Of a stretch of 64,000 bases of DNA, positions 1-8,790 are shown piece by piece. The notes beneath the pieces were generated by a model, which searched no databases, was not told where the DNA came from, and saw nothing but the letters and a program-made list of their open reading frames with translations. Position numbers and translations under genes: made by a program. How positions within the stretch are numbered: the stretch's first letter is position 1; each line of letters begins with the position of its first letter. Source of the stretch: Bermanella sp044597725 (GTDB lineage Bacteria; Pseudomonadota; Gammaproteobacteria; Pseudomonadales; Oceanobacteraceae); contig NZ_CP139003.1 in the NCBI RefSeq assembly GCF_044597725.1, forward strand, positions 3,596,001-3,660,000, written 5' to 3'.

Positions 1-120
1 TTTTCGAAAAAACATATAACTGTAAGGAGCCAACTACCTAGATCATCCAGAGACTTCCGATATATTGAACCAAAACGACCTTATAAAGAGGCTGGGTTTA
101 ACCACGAACCAGAATGGTAG
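1..120 (+). CDS. 3' end of an unidentified protein (partial)
   Basis: Frame 1 is open from the first base to a TAG at 118-120 and ends in the peptide YKEAGFNHEPEW. The reading frame has a protein-like composition (charged, with aromatic residues) and is followed within 8 nt by a hairpin, which suits a gene end. I do not recognise the family, and the gene starts outside the window. It could also be a chance open frame of 39 codons. Confidence 0.35.
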   Translation, partial: FSKKHITVRSQLPRSSRDFRYIEPKRPYKEAGFNHEPEW

Positions 121-127
121 ACGCTTA

Positions 128-152
128 TGTTGTCGCCTGACAAGCGACAACA
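128..152. other. Hairpin after the partial gene
   Basis: TGTTGTCGC (128-136) and GCGACAACA (144-152) form a perfect 9-bp stem with a 7-nt loop, 8 nt after the TAG at 118-120. There is no T tract after either arm, so it is at best an imperfect terminator. It could equally be a recombination or processing site. Confidence 0.45.
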
Positions 153-232
153 CAATATATTATCAAGGTGACCTAGAGCTTTCTTTAGGGGATTTATAAA
201 CCTAGAGCCTAGTAATAATCCAAATTATCGAA

Positions 233-715
233 TTAAAGCGTACGAAAATAGTGGTTTTCGCTAATTAGCGTACTGTATTTTCTTTTAATTTGTTCAATTT
301 CTTTTCGTGACTTCCGTATTAAATTAGCTTTCATCACTCCAAATTCAATTTGACGTGAGCAGCTTTTGGGCACGTATAGCATACTATTTGCGGGAATCTG
401 TTTGCTAATTCCTAGCTGATATTCGAACCAAGGCTCTGATTCCACATATTCGATGTCCAATCGAGCCAGGACCAGTCTTACTAATTGTGAAAAACCACCT
501 GCAACTGCAGGAACTGGTAGTCCTGTAATCCTACTTTGTCGTGCTTTAACGTAAACACCCTTGGATACTCGAATCAAAAGGCCGTCATCACAAGCTTGTT
601 TGATAAGCCTATTCATTTGAGATCTACTACAAATATCAGGAAGCTCATTCCGAAGAATTATAGGCGATACGGATTGATCAACAAACAACCGTATTCTATC
701 AATATAACTAGACAT
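233..715 (-). CDS. DUF6088 / AbiEi-like winged-helix protein, copy 1
   Basis: 160 aa. The layout is that of the DUF6088 or AbiEi-antitoxin-like group: an N-terminal helix-turn-helix (SRSQMNRLIKQACDDGLLIR), then the typical wing phrase RVSKGVYVKAR, then a basic, aromatic C-terminal half. Such proteins act as antitoxin or regulator in type IV toxin-antitoxin loci, but no AbiEii-type nucleotidyltransferase toxin lies next to it here. A close paralogue sits at 40982-41431; the C-termini of the two differ, this one being longer by about a dozen residues. The gene lies outside the Tn7-like element, in a decayed copy of the cluster found just inside that element's right end. Function is inferred from domain layout only. 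Confidence 0.6.
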   Translation of the reverse strand: MSSYIDRIRLFVDQSVSPIILRNELPDICSRSQMNRLIKQACDDGLLIRVSKGVYVKARQSRITGLPVPAVAGGFSQLVRLVLARLDIEYVESEPWFEYQLGISKQIPANSMLYVPKSCSRQIEFGVMKANLIRKSRKEIEQIKRKYSTLISENHYFRTL

Positions 716-942
716 ACGAACGAAGCCCTAAAAAAGCTTTAAACAGATTCAAGGAATTTAGCAGTTAGCGTTGAGCTGGAAACTATCTGGAAGCATACCA
801 AAGTGCCATTATTCCCTCCTATATACAGAGAGCTTTCCTCGAATACAAGCTGACATGCATGTGCCACTCCGCTTTGCACTTTTACTAGATTCACCTTCAT
901 TGAAATGCTTTAAACTGGAGTGAAAATAGTTCACCCAATCAG
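716..942. other. Intergenic remnant, equivalent of 41453-41780
   Basis: No intact gene. Around 838-925 the plus strand matches the end of the broken plus-strand gene at 41513-41734 (shared CGAATACAAGC and CCGCTTTGCACTTTT). One extra base here shifts the frame relative to the other copy. Only the 3' part of that gene survives. Confidence 0.5.
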
Positions 943-1197
943 TTACCATTCAAAAGAATAACATTGAAAGATCTCGTCGCTATGCGCCCCATAGGCATCC
1001 AAGTCTTGCAACAGGTGCTCTTCCGAGAATGGGAGGTTCAGACTACATCGAGCCTTTTCCAGAGCCTCAATGACGATCTTTCCGTCACTGACCTCTATAG
1101 TAATCGGAGTAGATATTTCTAGTTTTGCTTGTTCTAAAATATTTTTGGGAATAAGCACTACACCATCACCCTCCTGCGATTTAATCTTGCTTCTCAT
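943..1197 (-). CDS. MazE/AbrB-like antitoxin, copy 1
   Basis: 84 aa with the swapped-hairpin AbrB/MazE pattern: GDGVVLIPKNILEQAKLE, then ITIEVSDGKIVIEAL, then an acidic tail of the sort that wraps a toxin (EEHLLQDLDAYGAHSDE). In the family this is a DNA-binding antitoxin that autoregulates its operon. No MazF/PemK toxin frame follows. Its paralogue at 41781-42014 ends at AHSDELL, whereas this copy reads on with about seven extra residues after a small frameshift. With the toxin absent, it is probably an orphan antitoxin in a decaying locus. Confidence 0.65.
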   Translation of the reverse strand: MRSKIKSQEGDGVVLIPKNILEQAKLEISTPITIEVSDGKIVIEALEKARCSLNLPFSEEHLLQDLDAYGAHSDEIFQCYSFEW

Positions 1198-1250
1198 TTC
1201 AACCCCTTTTTGCCATTTATACCTATATAAACCTGCTCTAACACCGTAGC

Positions 1251-1425
1251 CTACGCTAGCTTGGTCTCAGTCACCCCCGGTTCATAGGTAGATGAAAAGA
1301 AAAGAGGACGCCGCTAGCGGTTTTTGCAGCATCTAACTGCATAGTTTCTAGCAGCTCAATGGACTCACTATCGAAGTCCTGCAATTGAAGTTTTTTGCTA
1401 ATTGCGCTCTTATCATCACATTCAT
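1251..1425 (-). pseudogene. Broken copy of the 62-aa acidic protein
   Basis: Aligns with the intact small gene at 42068-42256. After the shared ATG (1425-1423) one base is missing in the third codon, and about 13 bases are missing near 1296, so the frame is lost twice. The 3' end position is taken from the alignment. It shows that the left copy of the duplicated cluster is no longer functional. Confidence 0.7.
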
Positions 1426-1640
1426 AAAAGCCTCTCCAAGAGAGTCTTTAACGAGTATATTCCAGATCATTGATACAATCCAACAGGACTATTCTGAGAC
1501 TTGAACAATATAAATGGCTCAAGCTCAAATTCCAAGAACGCATGAACCTTCTAAATTGGCTCAATTTGTAGATGCTAATAAGATCTTATCGGAGACACGA
1601 AACAGTTAAAAAATCCTTTTATAATCAGTAACTTATAATC

Positions 1641-1680
1641 TGGCCATATTATGGTTAAACTGGTTGGCCAAATTATAGTT
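1641..1680. repeat. Two direct TGGCCA-nn-TTATrGTT motifs
   Basis: TGGCCATATTATGGTT (1641-1656) and TGGCCAAATTATAGTT (1665-1680) lie 24 nt apart, 18 nt before the Tn7-like left end. A close relative, TGGCCATGTTATGGTT, occurs at 42511-42526 and in inverted form at 19006-19021. They may be ends or binding sites of an older element, or operators of the TA cluster to their left. Confidence 0.5.
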
Positions 1681-1692
1681 TAATGAACATTA

Positions 1693-1697
1693 GCGAC
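1693..1697. repeat. Target site duplication, left copy (GCGAC)
   Basis: GCGAC directly precedes the terminal TGT at 1698 and is repeated exactly after the terminal ACA at 42708. Five base pairs is the duplication length that Tn7-like transposons make. Confidence 0.88.
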
Positions 1698-1855
1698 TGT
1701 TCGTTATAGATTAATTTGAACAAGTTTCTTGATAACTTGAGCAAAGCATCCCAATTCAGATTCCTTTCTAGATAACTTGAGCACTTAAGAGCTAAAAACT
1801 AGCAATAGAGTCTCTTAAAACCTGCATTTACATTGGTTTTCTAGTTAACCAGAGC
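1698..1855. repeat. Tn7-like left end with three TnsB-like sites
   Basis: Starts with TGT at 1698. Three similar sites in the same orientation follow: GATAACTTGAGC at 1731-1742, GATAACTTGAGC at 1771-1782 and the looser GTTAACCAGAGC at 1844-1855. Site 1 is embedded in a 46-nt terminal block (1698-1743) that matches the inverted right end (42663-42708) at 34 of 46 positions. Several spaced transposase-binding sites at an end are typical of Tn7 relatives. Confidence 0.82.
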
Positions 1856-2186
1856 GCATTCCCGCACATTTTCTCCAAATTCCTTTTTCATGCAAAAAAT
1901 CAGTACTAGTCATCTGCCCACTTCGGAGCATAAGGGATACCAAGCGAGCTTTACACCATTGCTGTATCGCTAAATCACAAAGAAGGTATCAATGGTGAAG
2001 AAGGAGCTGCAGCAGGCAGGCATAATAATCAATCAGATATGGTAGACTAATTTAACATATCATAGCATTACACGGTGCTTAACCAACTGTACAGAATATC
2101 TGTTCTCTGGTGTGATTAAGAAAATCTTGATATAGGGTCACTCCAATCTGCTATACAGACGGTTCGATAACGTGAAAGGAGTTCAT

Positions 2187-3416
2187 GTGAGCCAACAAGA
2201 AGAAAAATATCCGGCCAGCGCCATATCCTCTTGGAGTGGCTTTGTTTACCAAGGGAAAGTTGCTCTATATCATTCACTTAAGCTAATTAACGATGGTGAT
2301 TTGGACTTCGAGCTTCAGCTAGACAGTAGTGATGACTTTGCCATTTATAAAGATGAAAAGCTTCATACCGCGCACCAGGTTAAAGCGAAGATTAGCAAAT
2401 ATCGTAGCGGTTACACCAAGGCGCTAGAGCAGTCCACGCTCATCGAGTATGACAAAATAAAAGGGACGCCCCGTTACTTTCACGTATCCGTACAGCTAGA
2501 CAATACCGATGATCACAAAGGCGCTAGCGGAGAAATAGTGAAATTTTACCGCTACGGAGACAACTTTCACTGTGGACTGGGTGAAATTGAAGGACTAACC
2601 AAAGCACTAATAGAAAAAATATTTGAGAAACAGTCCATAACTGTCAGTGATAATCTCATAAATTTTAACTATTGCTTACTCTCAGAAAAAATAAGTACCA
2701 AGGCGATATACAATCACAAATTAAATCAAGTTGACGGACTTTCAGAAAATAGAGCCGCATACGACGGGCGTATTAAGGCCACAGAAATATTAAAGGACCT
2801 TCTGAACAAAAACCCCTACCAGGATAGGGATTACTATGCAGTTGATCTAAAAGCGAGGCTCCAAACTCATCTAGAAGAGAGGCTGGATCAGGCTCTTCCA
2901 ACTATGAGTGACGTAACATATGAAAGAGCCAGACGTCTGAGTGAGCATATTCGGATAACCGATATTAACGAATTGAAAACTCTATGCCAAATAATGAAAC
3001 CTTCCGAACGCTTTCAAGACGTTCAGACGAACGACATCAGGCGATACGCCAAGCTTATCCAGACTATTTCTGTGGAGCCAATTTTCAACCACCTCCCGCA
3101 TTACCTTGATAGCGAAAATAAGTTCTACGTACCCACAGCGCTTGACGTAGATGAGAGTGATGAGTGTGAGTCTGACATGATCAATGAAATGAAAAACAAC
3201 GAGGATCTACTGAGACTACTTTTTGAGTACAACCACCTCATCGCTAGCAAAGCGGATGCCTCATTTACCTTTAATACAAAATTCACAAACTCAGACGACT
3301 TCGACGACAAACAGGCCACTGAAAAGCTTGAAAGCAACATTACCAAGTCGCTATGCATCAGTGTGATAACAAAAGACGACGCGGAGGTTCGGCTAAATGA
3401 TAAAGCTACTCATTGA
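2187..3416 (+). CDS. ABC-three-component effector with Cap4-like nuclease domain
   Basis: 409 aa from the GTG at 2187, chosen because AAAGGAG ends 6 nt upstream; a GTG at 2172 would add five residues but has no such site. The N-terminus (SSWSGFVYQGKVALYHSLK) followed by an acidic run, the strand FAIYKDEKLHTAHQVKAK and the QVK signature match the PD-(D/E)xK endonuclease fold seen in Cap4/DUF4297-type defence effectors. The C-terminal 200 residues fit the carboxy-terminal domain of ABC-three-component effectors. It overlaps the next gene by 20 nt, so the three genes form one operon. Predicted role: DNA-cleaving effector held in check or triggered by the partner ATPase. The family call is from memory of motif layout. 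Confidence 0.68.
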   Translation: MSQQEEKYPASAISSWSGFVYQGKVALYHSLKLINDGDLDFELQLDSSDDFAIYKDEKLHTAHQVKAKISKYRSGYTKALEQSTLIEYDKIKGTPRYFHVSVQLDNTDDHKGASGEIVKFYRYGDNFHCGLGEIEGLTKALIEKIFEKQSITVSDNLINFNYCLLSEKISTKAIYNHKLNQVDGLSENRAAYDGRIKATEILKDLLNKNPYQDRDYYAVDLKARLQTHLEERLDQALPTMSDVTYERARRLSEHIRITDINELKTLCQIMKPSERFQDVQTNDIRRYAKLIQTISVEPIFNHLPHYLDSENKFYVPTALDVDESDECESDMINEMKNNEDLLRLLFEYNHLIASKADASFTFNTKFTNSDDFDDKQATEKLESNITKSLCISVITKDDAEVRLNDKATH

Positions 3417-4062
3417 TGAAGCACTTATAGCCCATGGCTTTGTGAGTAAACACGAACTGGACACCACAAGCTTTTATATTCGCGAGTCTGGATCTGCCAT
3501 TAGATTCGCAGTCGTACACATCATAGACGACCTTCCTGCCCCTGCCGAGTTGAATAACCGAATCAATCACCTTGCTCCTGAGGAGTTTCTCAGAAACCCA
3601 AGCTTTAAGAAAAACTGCGACTTGATTTGCATTCATCGCCTTGACGCTCTGGCTGAGTTTAAGGATCACGAAGAAGAAATCTTTGCAATCGAGGAAGATC
3701 CGCATTTTTATAAAAAGTATGTCCTCTATTACAGTGACGCTGAAGAGAGCGCTCTCACTGATTTTACCTTCGACAAACTTGTATCCGTGATTGCTGACAA
3801 AAAGGAGTTTGTTGATTACAAAGAAGATCCTCTTGTAGCTTCACAATACAGCTTCGCTGCGAAGACGTTTATCAAGCTTCCTTTCTTGGAGCTACCTAGA
3901 CATCAAGGAAACCTCGTATCCTTGAGACAGCAAGCAATTGAGGCCGTCGCAGAAGCTAGCTTAAGCGATACGTATGCGACTATTCAGCAAGTCACAAACA
4001 CAAACGCCGACGAGATTATTAAGGGAATGATTAAAAATGAACTGGAAAATATCAAAGATTGA
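3397..4062 (+). CDS. ABC-three-component middle component
   Basis: 221 aa and acidic, with no enzyme motif I can see. Size, position between effector and ATPase, and overlaps on both sides (20 nt upstream, 26 nt downstream) fit the middle component of ABC-three-component conflict systems, thought to bridge the sensor ATPase and the effector. The opening phrase MIKLLIDEALIAHGFVSKHE and the patterned strands suggest a globular adaptor. The assignment rests mainly on operon context. Confidence 0.6.
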   Translation: MIKLLIDEALIAHGFVSKHELDTTSFYIRESGSAIRFAVVHIIDDLPAPAELNNRINHLAPEEFLRNPSFKKNCDLICIHRLDALAEFKDHEEEIFAIEEDPHFYKKYVLYYSDAEESALTDFTFDKLVSVIADKKEFVDYKEDPLVASQYSFAAKTFIKLPFLELPRHQGNLVSLRQQAIEAVAEASLSDTYATIQQVTNTNADEIIKGMIKNELENIKD

Positions 4063-6370
4063 AGTCTCAAGCTTCAAAGCATTCAAGCATATCTACTTAG
4101 ATCTTGGCGAATCGGCCTTGCTAACTCTCGATGGTCCAAACGGTTACGGTAAAACAAGCATATTCGACGCAATTGAACTGCTGCTCACTGGCAAGATCAA
4201 TAGAATACAAAACCTATTCAAAACATTATTAACCAAGCAAAAGAGAGACTACTCAGATAATCTCTTCTGGAACAGTCGCTCAGGCGATAACGACCTCTGC
4301 ATTAAAATTGAATTCATTGATGATGATCGCAAACTAATTTTAGCTAGGCATTGTCCAGTCGCGATATTCAAAAAACCATCAAACAATCGTGCCGACAAAT
4401 ACGAAAACTTTAAGCTTTATGAGCTTCTAGAATTTGAATCATTTGATTTTAACGAGAAAAATCTGCGGGACAACAACTTTCTGGACGAAGTTTTCGGTAA
4501 AAACTTCAAGGAAAACTTTTCCTTCCTTAACTATCTAGAGCAAGGACAAAACCGACTGTTACACACTCGGGTAGACGAACGTAAGGATAAACTAGGGAAC
4601 CTATTTAAAATCAGCGATGTAGAAGCCGAGATCGAAAGCTGCCACACCGTATACTATAAACTTTCAAGGTACATCAACGATCCTGAGCGTAAGGCAAAAG
4701 TCGAGTCACTCACGGACGAAATCACCACTCTAAGAGATACATTGCAGACTGAAGCAGGGATCGTTGGGTACAAAAAACTCTCCACGACTGATGTCCAACC
4801 AATATGGGACAAGGAGATCCTATTCTCAACGTACTCAGCGGCAGACCATACTGTCTATCAGGAATCAGTTCGCAAAATTATTGCCCTTCTACCGCTCAAA
4901 GCCACGATAAAAACTAGGGTTCATAACGAGGCAGTCGAGGCCGACATCGAACGTAACGAAGAATCTCTGAGAAGCTTAGCTCAGTTCGGTAAAGACCTTA
5001 ACAAGCTTGATGAGTTTGAAGCAATCAAGAAGAGGATTGATGAACTGGAGCGTTCAGCAGCCATCATTAAGCGCGGAGCCTCAATAATCACGGTCGAAGA
5101 AGCCCAATCACTACCAAATTGGGCGGATGGGCGCCATGAGTGGTTTGAGTTAAAAATTGAATCCCGAAATAGCCTACGCGAAAAAAGCAGCGCCAATGCG
5201 AACATCGTAACCGAATTGGAACGCCTGAAAAGGCAGTTGATTGATGAACATAATAAGTCCTATCCTGATGAACAGTTGTGCCCTCTCTGTGGCACGGACT
5301 GGGAAGATCACAAATCAATGGTGGCTGCCATTGAAGCAAGAACCAAGCAGATCTCTGAATCACTAGGCAAGGACGGTAAGGATTTAGTTGACCTTATCGC
5401 TGCTATGGATGCTGAGCTGAAGCTCATCGACAACCATATCCACGACAGCTTAAAAGTTCTCAAGCCTACATTTGAACCAAATCTTCATGCAGCGCTGACC
5501 AAAATTAATCTTCGGCTACCAGCAATAACCCAGCTTATGGAGAAGTTAATAAGAGACAATATTCAATTTACTGACTCATTTACGGAAAGTGATGACGTAG
5601 TGAATGAGCGACTTGAAAAGCTCAAAACGATTCTAAGGAATAAAAAACAGATTGAAACTGATGGTTTAGCGCTGCCGGAGGACTGGCGAGAAATAACAAA
5701 CAGCGCCTTCAAAGACCTGCAGGACTTCTACATAATCACGGCTGAAGACTTGAGGAATAAAGAGCAGTACATTTCGAGTAAAGCTAACGAGGCTCAAAAT
5801 GCCAGGCTCCAAACCTGTATTTCCGATCTTAAACTTATCAAAAAAGAAACCCTAGCAGCCCAAAAGGCACAAGGTAAAATCAAAAAGCTCCGCGACACAC
5901 TAAAGGAGACAGAGCAAAGGTATACCGACCAGACAATTTCGGCTATTGAGCTAATATTCCATATTTACAGTGGTCGACTGATCCAAAACTACCAGCGTGG
6001 TTTGGGCTTATTTATCGAGAGCCGCGAAGGTACTCAGTTGAGATTTCTGACTGCCGAGAAATCTGAACACGACGCAGTAATGTCCATGAGCTCTGGTCAG
6101 GTGTCCGCTCTTAGCCTTGCATTCTTTCTGTCACTCAACAAGGTCTATGCTAAGGTGCCTCTCATTTTGATTGATGATCCGTCGCAATCTCTGGATGAAA
6201 TCAACGTTGCTTCCTTGACCGACCTACTCCGTTGCGAACTCAAGCATTGCCAGTTGGTTGTGTCCTCCCACGAGGAGGATATCTCTACCTATATGCGTTA
6301 TCGATTCGAAAGGGCAGGTTTGACAACAAATTCACTAAACATGCAGCTCTTGGCGAAAGAAACTTCGTAA
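4037..6370 (+). CDS. SMC/Rad50-like ABC ATPase of the three-component system
   Basis: 777 aa. The N-terminal half-site has Walker A GPNGYGKTS near residue 34. Two long coiled-coil arms flank a Rad50-like zinc hook with CPLC near residue 414. The C-terminal half-site has the ABC signature MSSGQVSALS and Walker B LILIDDPSQSLD, then an H-loop (VVSSHEED). This is the full SMC/RecN layout, so the protein should dimerise through heads and hook, bind DNA and act as sensor for the nuclease encoded first in the operon. It is the last of three overlapping genes and faces tniQ convergently with a 76-nt gap. It is cargo of the Tn7-like element, between tniQ and the left end. Confidence 0.8.
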   Translation: MNWKISKIEVSSFKAFKHIYLDLGESALLTLDGPNGYGKTSIFDAIELLLTGKINRIQNLFKTLLTKQKRDYSDNLFWNSRSGDNDLCIKIEFIDDDRKLILARHCPVAIFKKPSNNRADKYENFKLYELLEFESFDFNEKNLRDNNFLDEVFGKNFKENFSFLNYLEQGQNRLLHTRVDERKDKLGNLFKISDVEAEIESCHTVYYKLSRYINDPERKAKVESLTDEITTLRDTLQTEAGIVGYKKLSTTDVQPIWDKEILFSTYSAADHTVYQESVRKIIALLPLKATIKTRVHNEAVEADIERNEESLRSLAQFGKDLNKLDEFEAIKKRIDELERSAAIIKRGASIITVEEAQSLPNWADGRHEWFELKIESRNSLREKSSANANIVTELERLKRQLIDEHNKSYPDEQLCPLCGTDWEDHKSMVAAIEARTKQISESLGKDGKDLVDLIAAMDAELKLIDNHIHDSLKVLKPTFEPNLHAALTKINLRLPAITQLMEKLIRDNIQFTDSFTESDDVVNERLEKLKTILRNKKQIETDGLALPEDWREITNSAFKDLQDFYIITAEDLRNKEQYISSKANEAQNARLQTCISDLKLIKKETLAAQKAQGKIKKLRDTLKETEQRYTDQTISAIELIFHIYSGRLIQNYQRGLGLFIESREGTQLRFLTAEKSEHDAVMSMSSGQVSALSLAFFLSLNKVYAKVPLILIDDPSQSLDEINVASLTDLLRCELKHCQLVVSSHEEDISTYMRYRFERAGLTTNSLNMQLLAKETS

Positions 6371-6446
6371 AATAATACGAGGCTACATATCAGAGCAGAA
6401 GGTTCGTGACTGCCACAGGATGAATTGGCTACCCTAGAAAGGCAGC

Positions 6447-7745
6447 TCAACCATTTAGTGCCCTATAGGCATTTTGTATTGCCTTCTTCAATATCCATTT
6501 GGGTAATCCCGTTTCTTCACGGAGCTTTCTATACGCCTGCTTCCTCGACTTTGGTGCTTCGGAGTATCGTTCATTAAAAAAGTAATCAAGCGCAAAAGCT
6601 TGAGCTTTATAAATTGTTTTAAGGTGCTGCTCTTGCTCAAACTCTTTTCTTCTTTGAACAACCTCTTTATATAGAACTGGGTATCTATACGCCAAATAAC
6701 CAGTAGACACACCTGCTTCTTCACAAATCCTGCTAACAGGAAGAGGAGCTTTTTGCTCTTTAATTATGCGCCTTATCTTACGAATAATGGCAGCATGATT
6801 TTTTGGGGCCTTATGCCTAACATCAAGATATCCATCTGGCAAAGAACAAAGCACTCCATAGTCTAATACTCCTGATATTTGTGATGCCTCTCCGGCAAGA
6901 AAGGCATATAAAGGTATTCCTAATTTAAACGCAATCCTTCTAGCCGTTAGTAAACTGACTTTTTTATGGCGATAAGCTAGCGAGATGAGTTCATCTCGGT
7001 TTAACGCAGCATAGAAGATATCCTCACGCTCAACTTTCCAATAGTAATCCATTAAATCATTGATAGATTTGTAGGGACCATCCTCAGACAGCCCCCTAGG
7101 ATCTACTTTAGAAAGATCCCTAAACAACTGAACAACATCATTACCAATATCCTCCCAAGAGGATGCTAAAGCGCTATCTGAAATTTTTATTTTTCTTTTA
7201 GCTAAGCTTTCATCGCAGTTTTGACAAAAACCGATATCATTTTTCTTTCGATATGAGGTTTGATCACAACCACAAAACTGACACTTCTGAACTAAAGGGG
7301 TCCGATGTATATGGCAAGCTTTAACAGCAGACATATGCCAAATCAATTTGAAATAGGAGTCCAAACCAAGGCTTTGGCTTTCAGCTAAACATTCGGGACA
7401 CCAACGAAAACCCTTGACTACTTCATTTGCAGATCGGCTTAACATATTGCCCAACACCCAAAGTACAGACGAGTCCAGTTGATGCCCCGTTGCTTGAGAG
7501 AGGGCAACGACAATGCATTCCGAAAGCTTACCTGGTCGTACTAAATCATGAGGCTTTGTATGTTTCGCCCTAAAAGTATCAGCTATACAAAGATGAGAGT
7601 TTGGTAGGAGCCTATCAACCGTTTGCATGAATGGACCAACGTCATTCCCATGTGCAACGGCGCAGCGGTGTAAAAACGACGGCAGAGACTCCACCTCTGC
7701 CGTACCATTCCCCATCAAGGGAATGGAAAATAGCAATGTGGTCAT
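6447..7745 (-). CDS. tniQ: TniQ/TnsD-family target selector
   Basis: 432 aa. The N-terminal region runs into the TniQ zinc-binding signature: WCPEC, then ACHIHRTPLVQKC, then FCGC and a further CxxC pair (about residues 115-185). The C-terminal half is basic and probably DNA binding, with a SRICEEAGVSTGYLAYRY helix-turn-helix. In Tn7-like elements TniQ/TnsD proteins recognise the target and recruit TnsC. This is the only TniQ in the window and is shorter than Tn7 TnsD (508 aa). Its start overlaps the tnsC stop as ATGA, so it is the last gene of the tnsAB-tnsC-tniQ operon. Confidence 0.88.
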   Translation of the reverse strand: MTTLLFSIPLMGNGTAEVESLPSFLHRCAVAHGNDVGPFMQTVDRLLPNSHLCIADTFRAKHTKPHDLVRPGKLSECIVVALSQATGHQLDSSVLWVLGNMLSRSANEVVKGFRWCPECLAESQSLGLDSYFKLIWHMSAVKACHIHRTPLVQKCQFCGCDQTSYRKKNDIGFCQNCDESLAKRKIKISDSALASSWEDIGNDVVQLFRDLSKVDPRGLSEDGPYKSINDLMDYYWKVEREDIFYAALNRDELISLAYRHKKVSLLTARRIAFKLGIPLYAFLAGEASQISGVLDYGVLCSLPDGYLDVRHKAPKNHAAIIRKIRRIIKEQKAPLPVSRICEEAGVSTGYLAYRYPVLYKEVVQRRKEFEQEQHLKTIYKAQAFALDYFFNERYSEAPKSRKQAYRKLREETGLPKWILKKAIQNAYRALNG

Positions 7746-8788
7746 TTATTTAACGACCCCGTATTTCGCTCATCAGGCTTATATCGTCTTGGTTTTGCTT
7801 TAAAAGGAACTCTTTGACTATTTTTAATAACCTTTTTGGTTTTCCCTGATAATTCCTGTTTAGCCTGTTGAACAGGAAACTCTAATTCACGAAGTAAAAT
7901 TTCCTCACCTGCCATAATTTCATTACCGATAGCCAAAAGATCATCATCCGTCAATCGCGTTTGCTCGAGAATATTTAAATCAATTTTAGACCGATTTTGG
8001 CTTGCTAATATTGCTGCATGTTGAAGCCATCTTCTTAGATGACCTATACAACCAAAAGAATATTTATGAAGGTAAACAGTGTGTTCAACCAAGTTCTCGT
8101 CAATTAGTTCTTGAGGTAAATGACAAGCATACTGCTCTACAATAGAGGCAAATTCATTAAGCTCAGGCTCGGTATCATAATATCGAGACAAATGTACTTT
8201 ATATTGGCGTCCGATAAGATGTGGCGAATTTCGTAATATTTCCAACATAGGGTAAGTTCCTGCCAATACTAAAACCACACCCACTTGTTTCGCCATATTT
8301 TTCCATGAATCCAACACCATGTGAGGAGCGTCTGCTCCTTTAGCTATATAATCTACATGTTGAGCCTCATCAAAAAATAGGTATTTAACCTTTCTGTATT
8401 TGGCCCCAATAATAAAGGCTTTTTTCATTGCAGCTTCAGAAGTTCTATCAAACTTTCGGGTAATTCCCTCGGAATCCATTACCCCATAAAAGTCAGGGTG
8501 TTTAATGGCAACTAATGCATCCCATACAAACGATTTTGTTGAGAAACGACCATTATTCCCATCATTATCAACTAGAACATATGCTGTTGTCTGATACCCT
8601 GAGTCTGAAGACCGATCAGGACCACTAAGAAGCCTCTGTAATTCCTCTAGTATTCTGGTTTTTCCACTTCTGGTAGGACCAACAATACTTATAATCTCCC
8701 CTGCAGATGCGGATAAAATAAGCGCAAAAAGAATATTGATAACTTCTTGCCAATTTTTATGTTGGATTTTAATATCAAGACTTATCAT
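7742..8788 (-). CDS. tnsC: TnsC/TniB-family AAA+ transposition regulator
   Basis: 348 aa from the ATG at 8788 (GAGGAG lies 9 nt upstream; an in-frame GTG at 8797 adds three residues). Walker A GPTRSGKTR is near residue 40, Walker B YLFFDEAQH near 140, and VVLVLAGTYPM is a sensor-type strand. TnsC assembles on target DNA with ATP and passes target information from TniQ to the transposase. The length is close to TniB and well under Tn7 TnsC (555 aa). It begins at the end of tnsAB and overlaps tniQ, so the three are translationally coupled. Confidence 0.88.
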   Translation of the reverse strand: MISLDIKIQHKNWQEVINILFALILSASAGEIISIVGPTRSGKTRILEELQRLLSGPDRSSDSGYQTTAYVLVDNDGNNGRFSTKSFVWDALVAIKHPDFYGVMDSEGITRKFDRTSEAAMKKAFIIGAKYRKVKYLFFDEAQHVDYIAKGADAPHMVLDSWKNMAKQVGVVLVLAGTYPMLEILRNSPHLIGRQYKVHLSRYYDTEPELNEFASIVEQYACHLPQELIDENLVEHTVYLHKYSFGCIGHLRRWLQHAAILASQNRSKIDLNILEQTRLTDDDLLAIGNEIMAGEEILLRELEFPVQQAKQELSGKTKKVIKNSQRVPFKAKPRRYKPDERNTGSLNK

Positions 8789-8790
8789 AC

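Larger units (their letters stand above)
233..1520 (-). repeat. Direct duplication, left copy (decayed TA-like cluster)
   Basis: This stretch and about 40982-42345 are diverged direct repeats with the same gene order on the minus strand: small gene, MazE-like gene, remnant, DUF6088 gene. Similarity runs through coding and non-coding parts, for example the shared CTATATAAACCTGCTCTAAC upstream of the MazE-like genes. The left copy is the more damaged: the small gene carries a 1-nt and a 13-nt deletion, and the middle remnant keeps only its end. Confidence 0.8.
1426..2186. other. Gene-free stretch holding the transposon's left end
   Basis: No credible gene. It contains the end of the duplicated cluster, two TGGCCA-type motifs (1641-1680), the target duplication (1693-1697), the left transposon end with three TnsB-like sites (1698-1855), and about 330 nt of AT-rich leader before the ABC-three-component operon. 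No open frame with a convincing ribosome-binding site was seen in it. Confidence 0.6.

Noticed and set aside
128..152. Integron attC site
   Set aside because: A short hairpin is present, but the conserved core sites and integrase expected of a cassette array are not.
536..742. Plus-strand frame opposite the DUF6088 gene
   Set aside because: It is the antisense shadow of a better supported gene.
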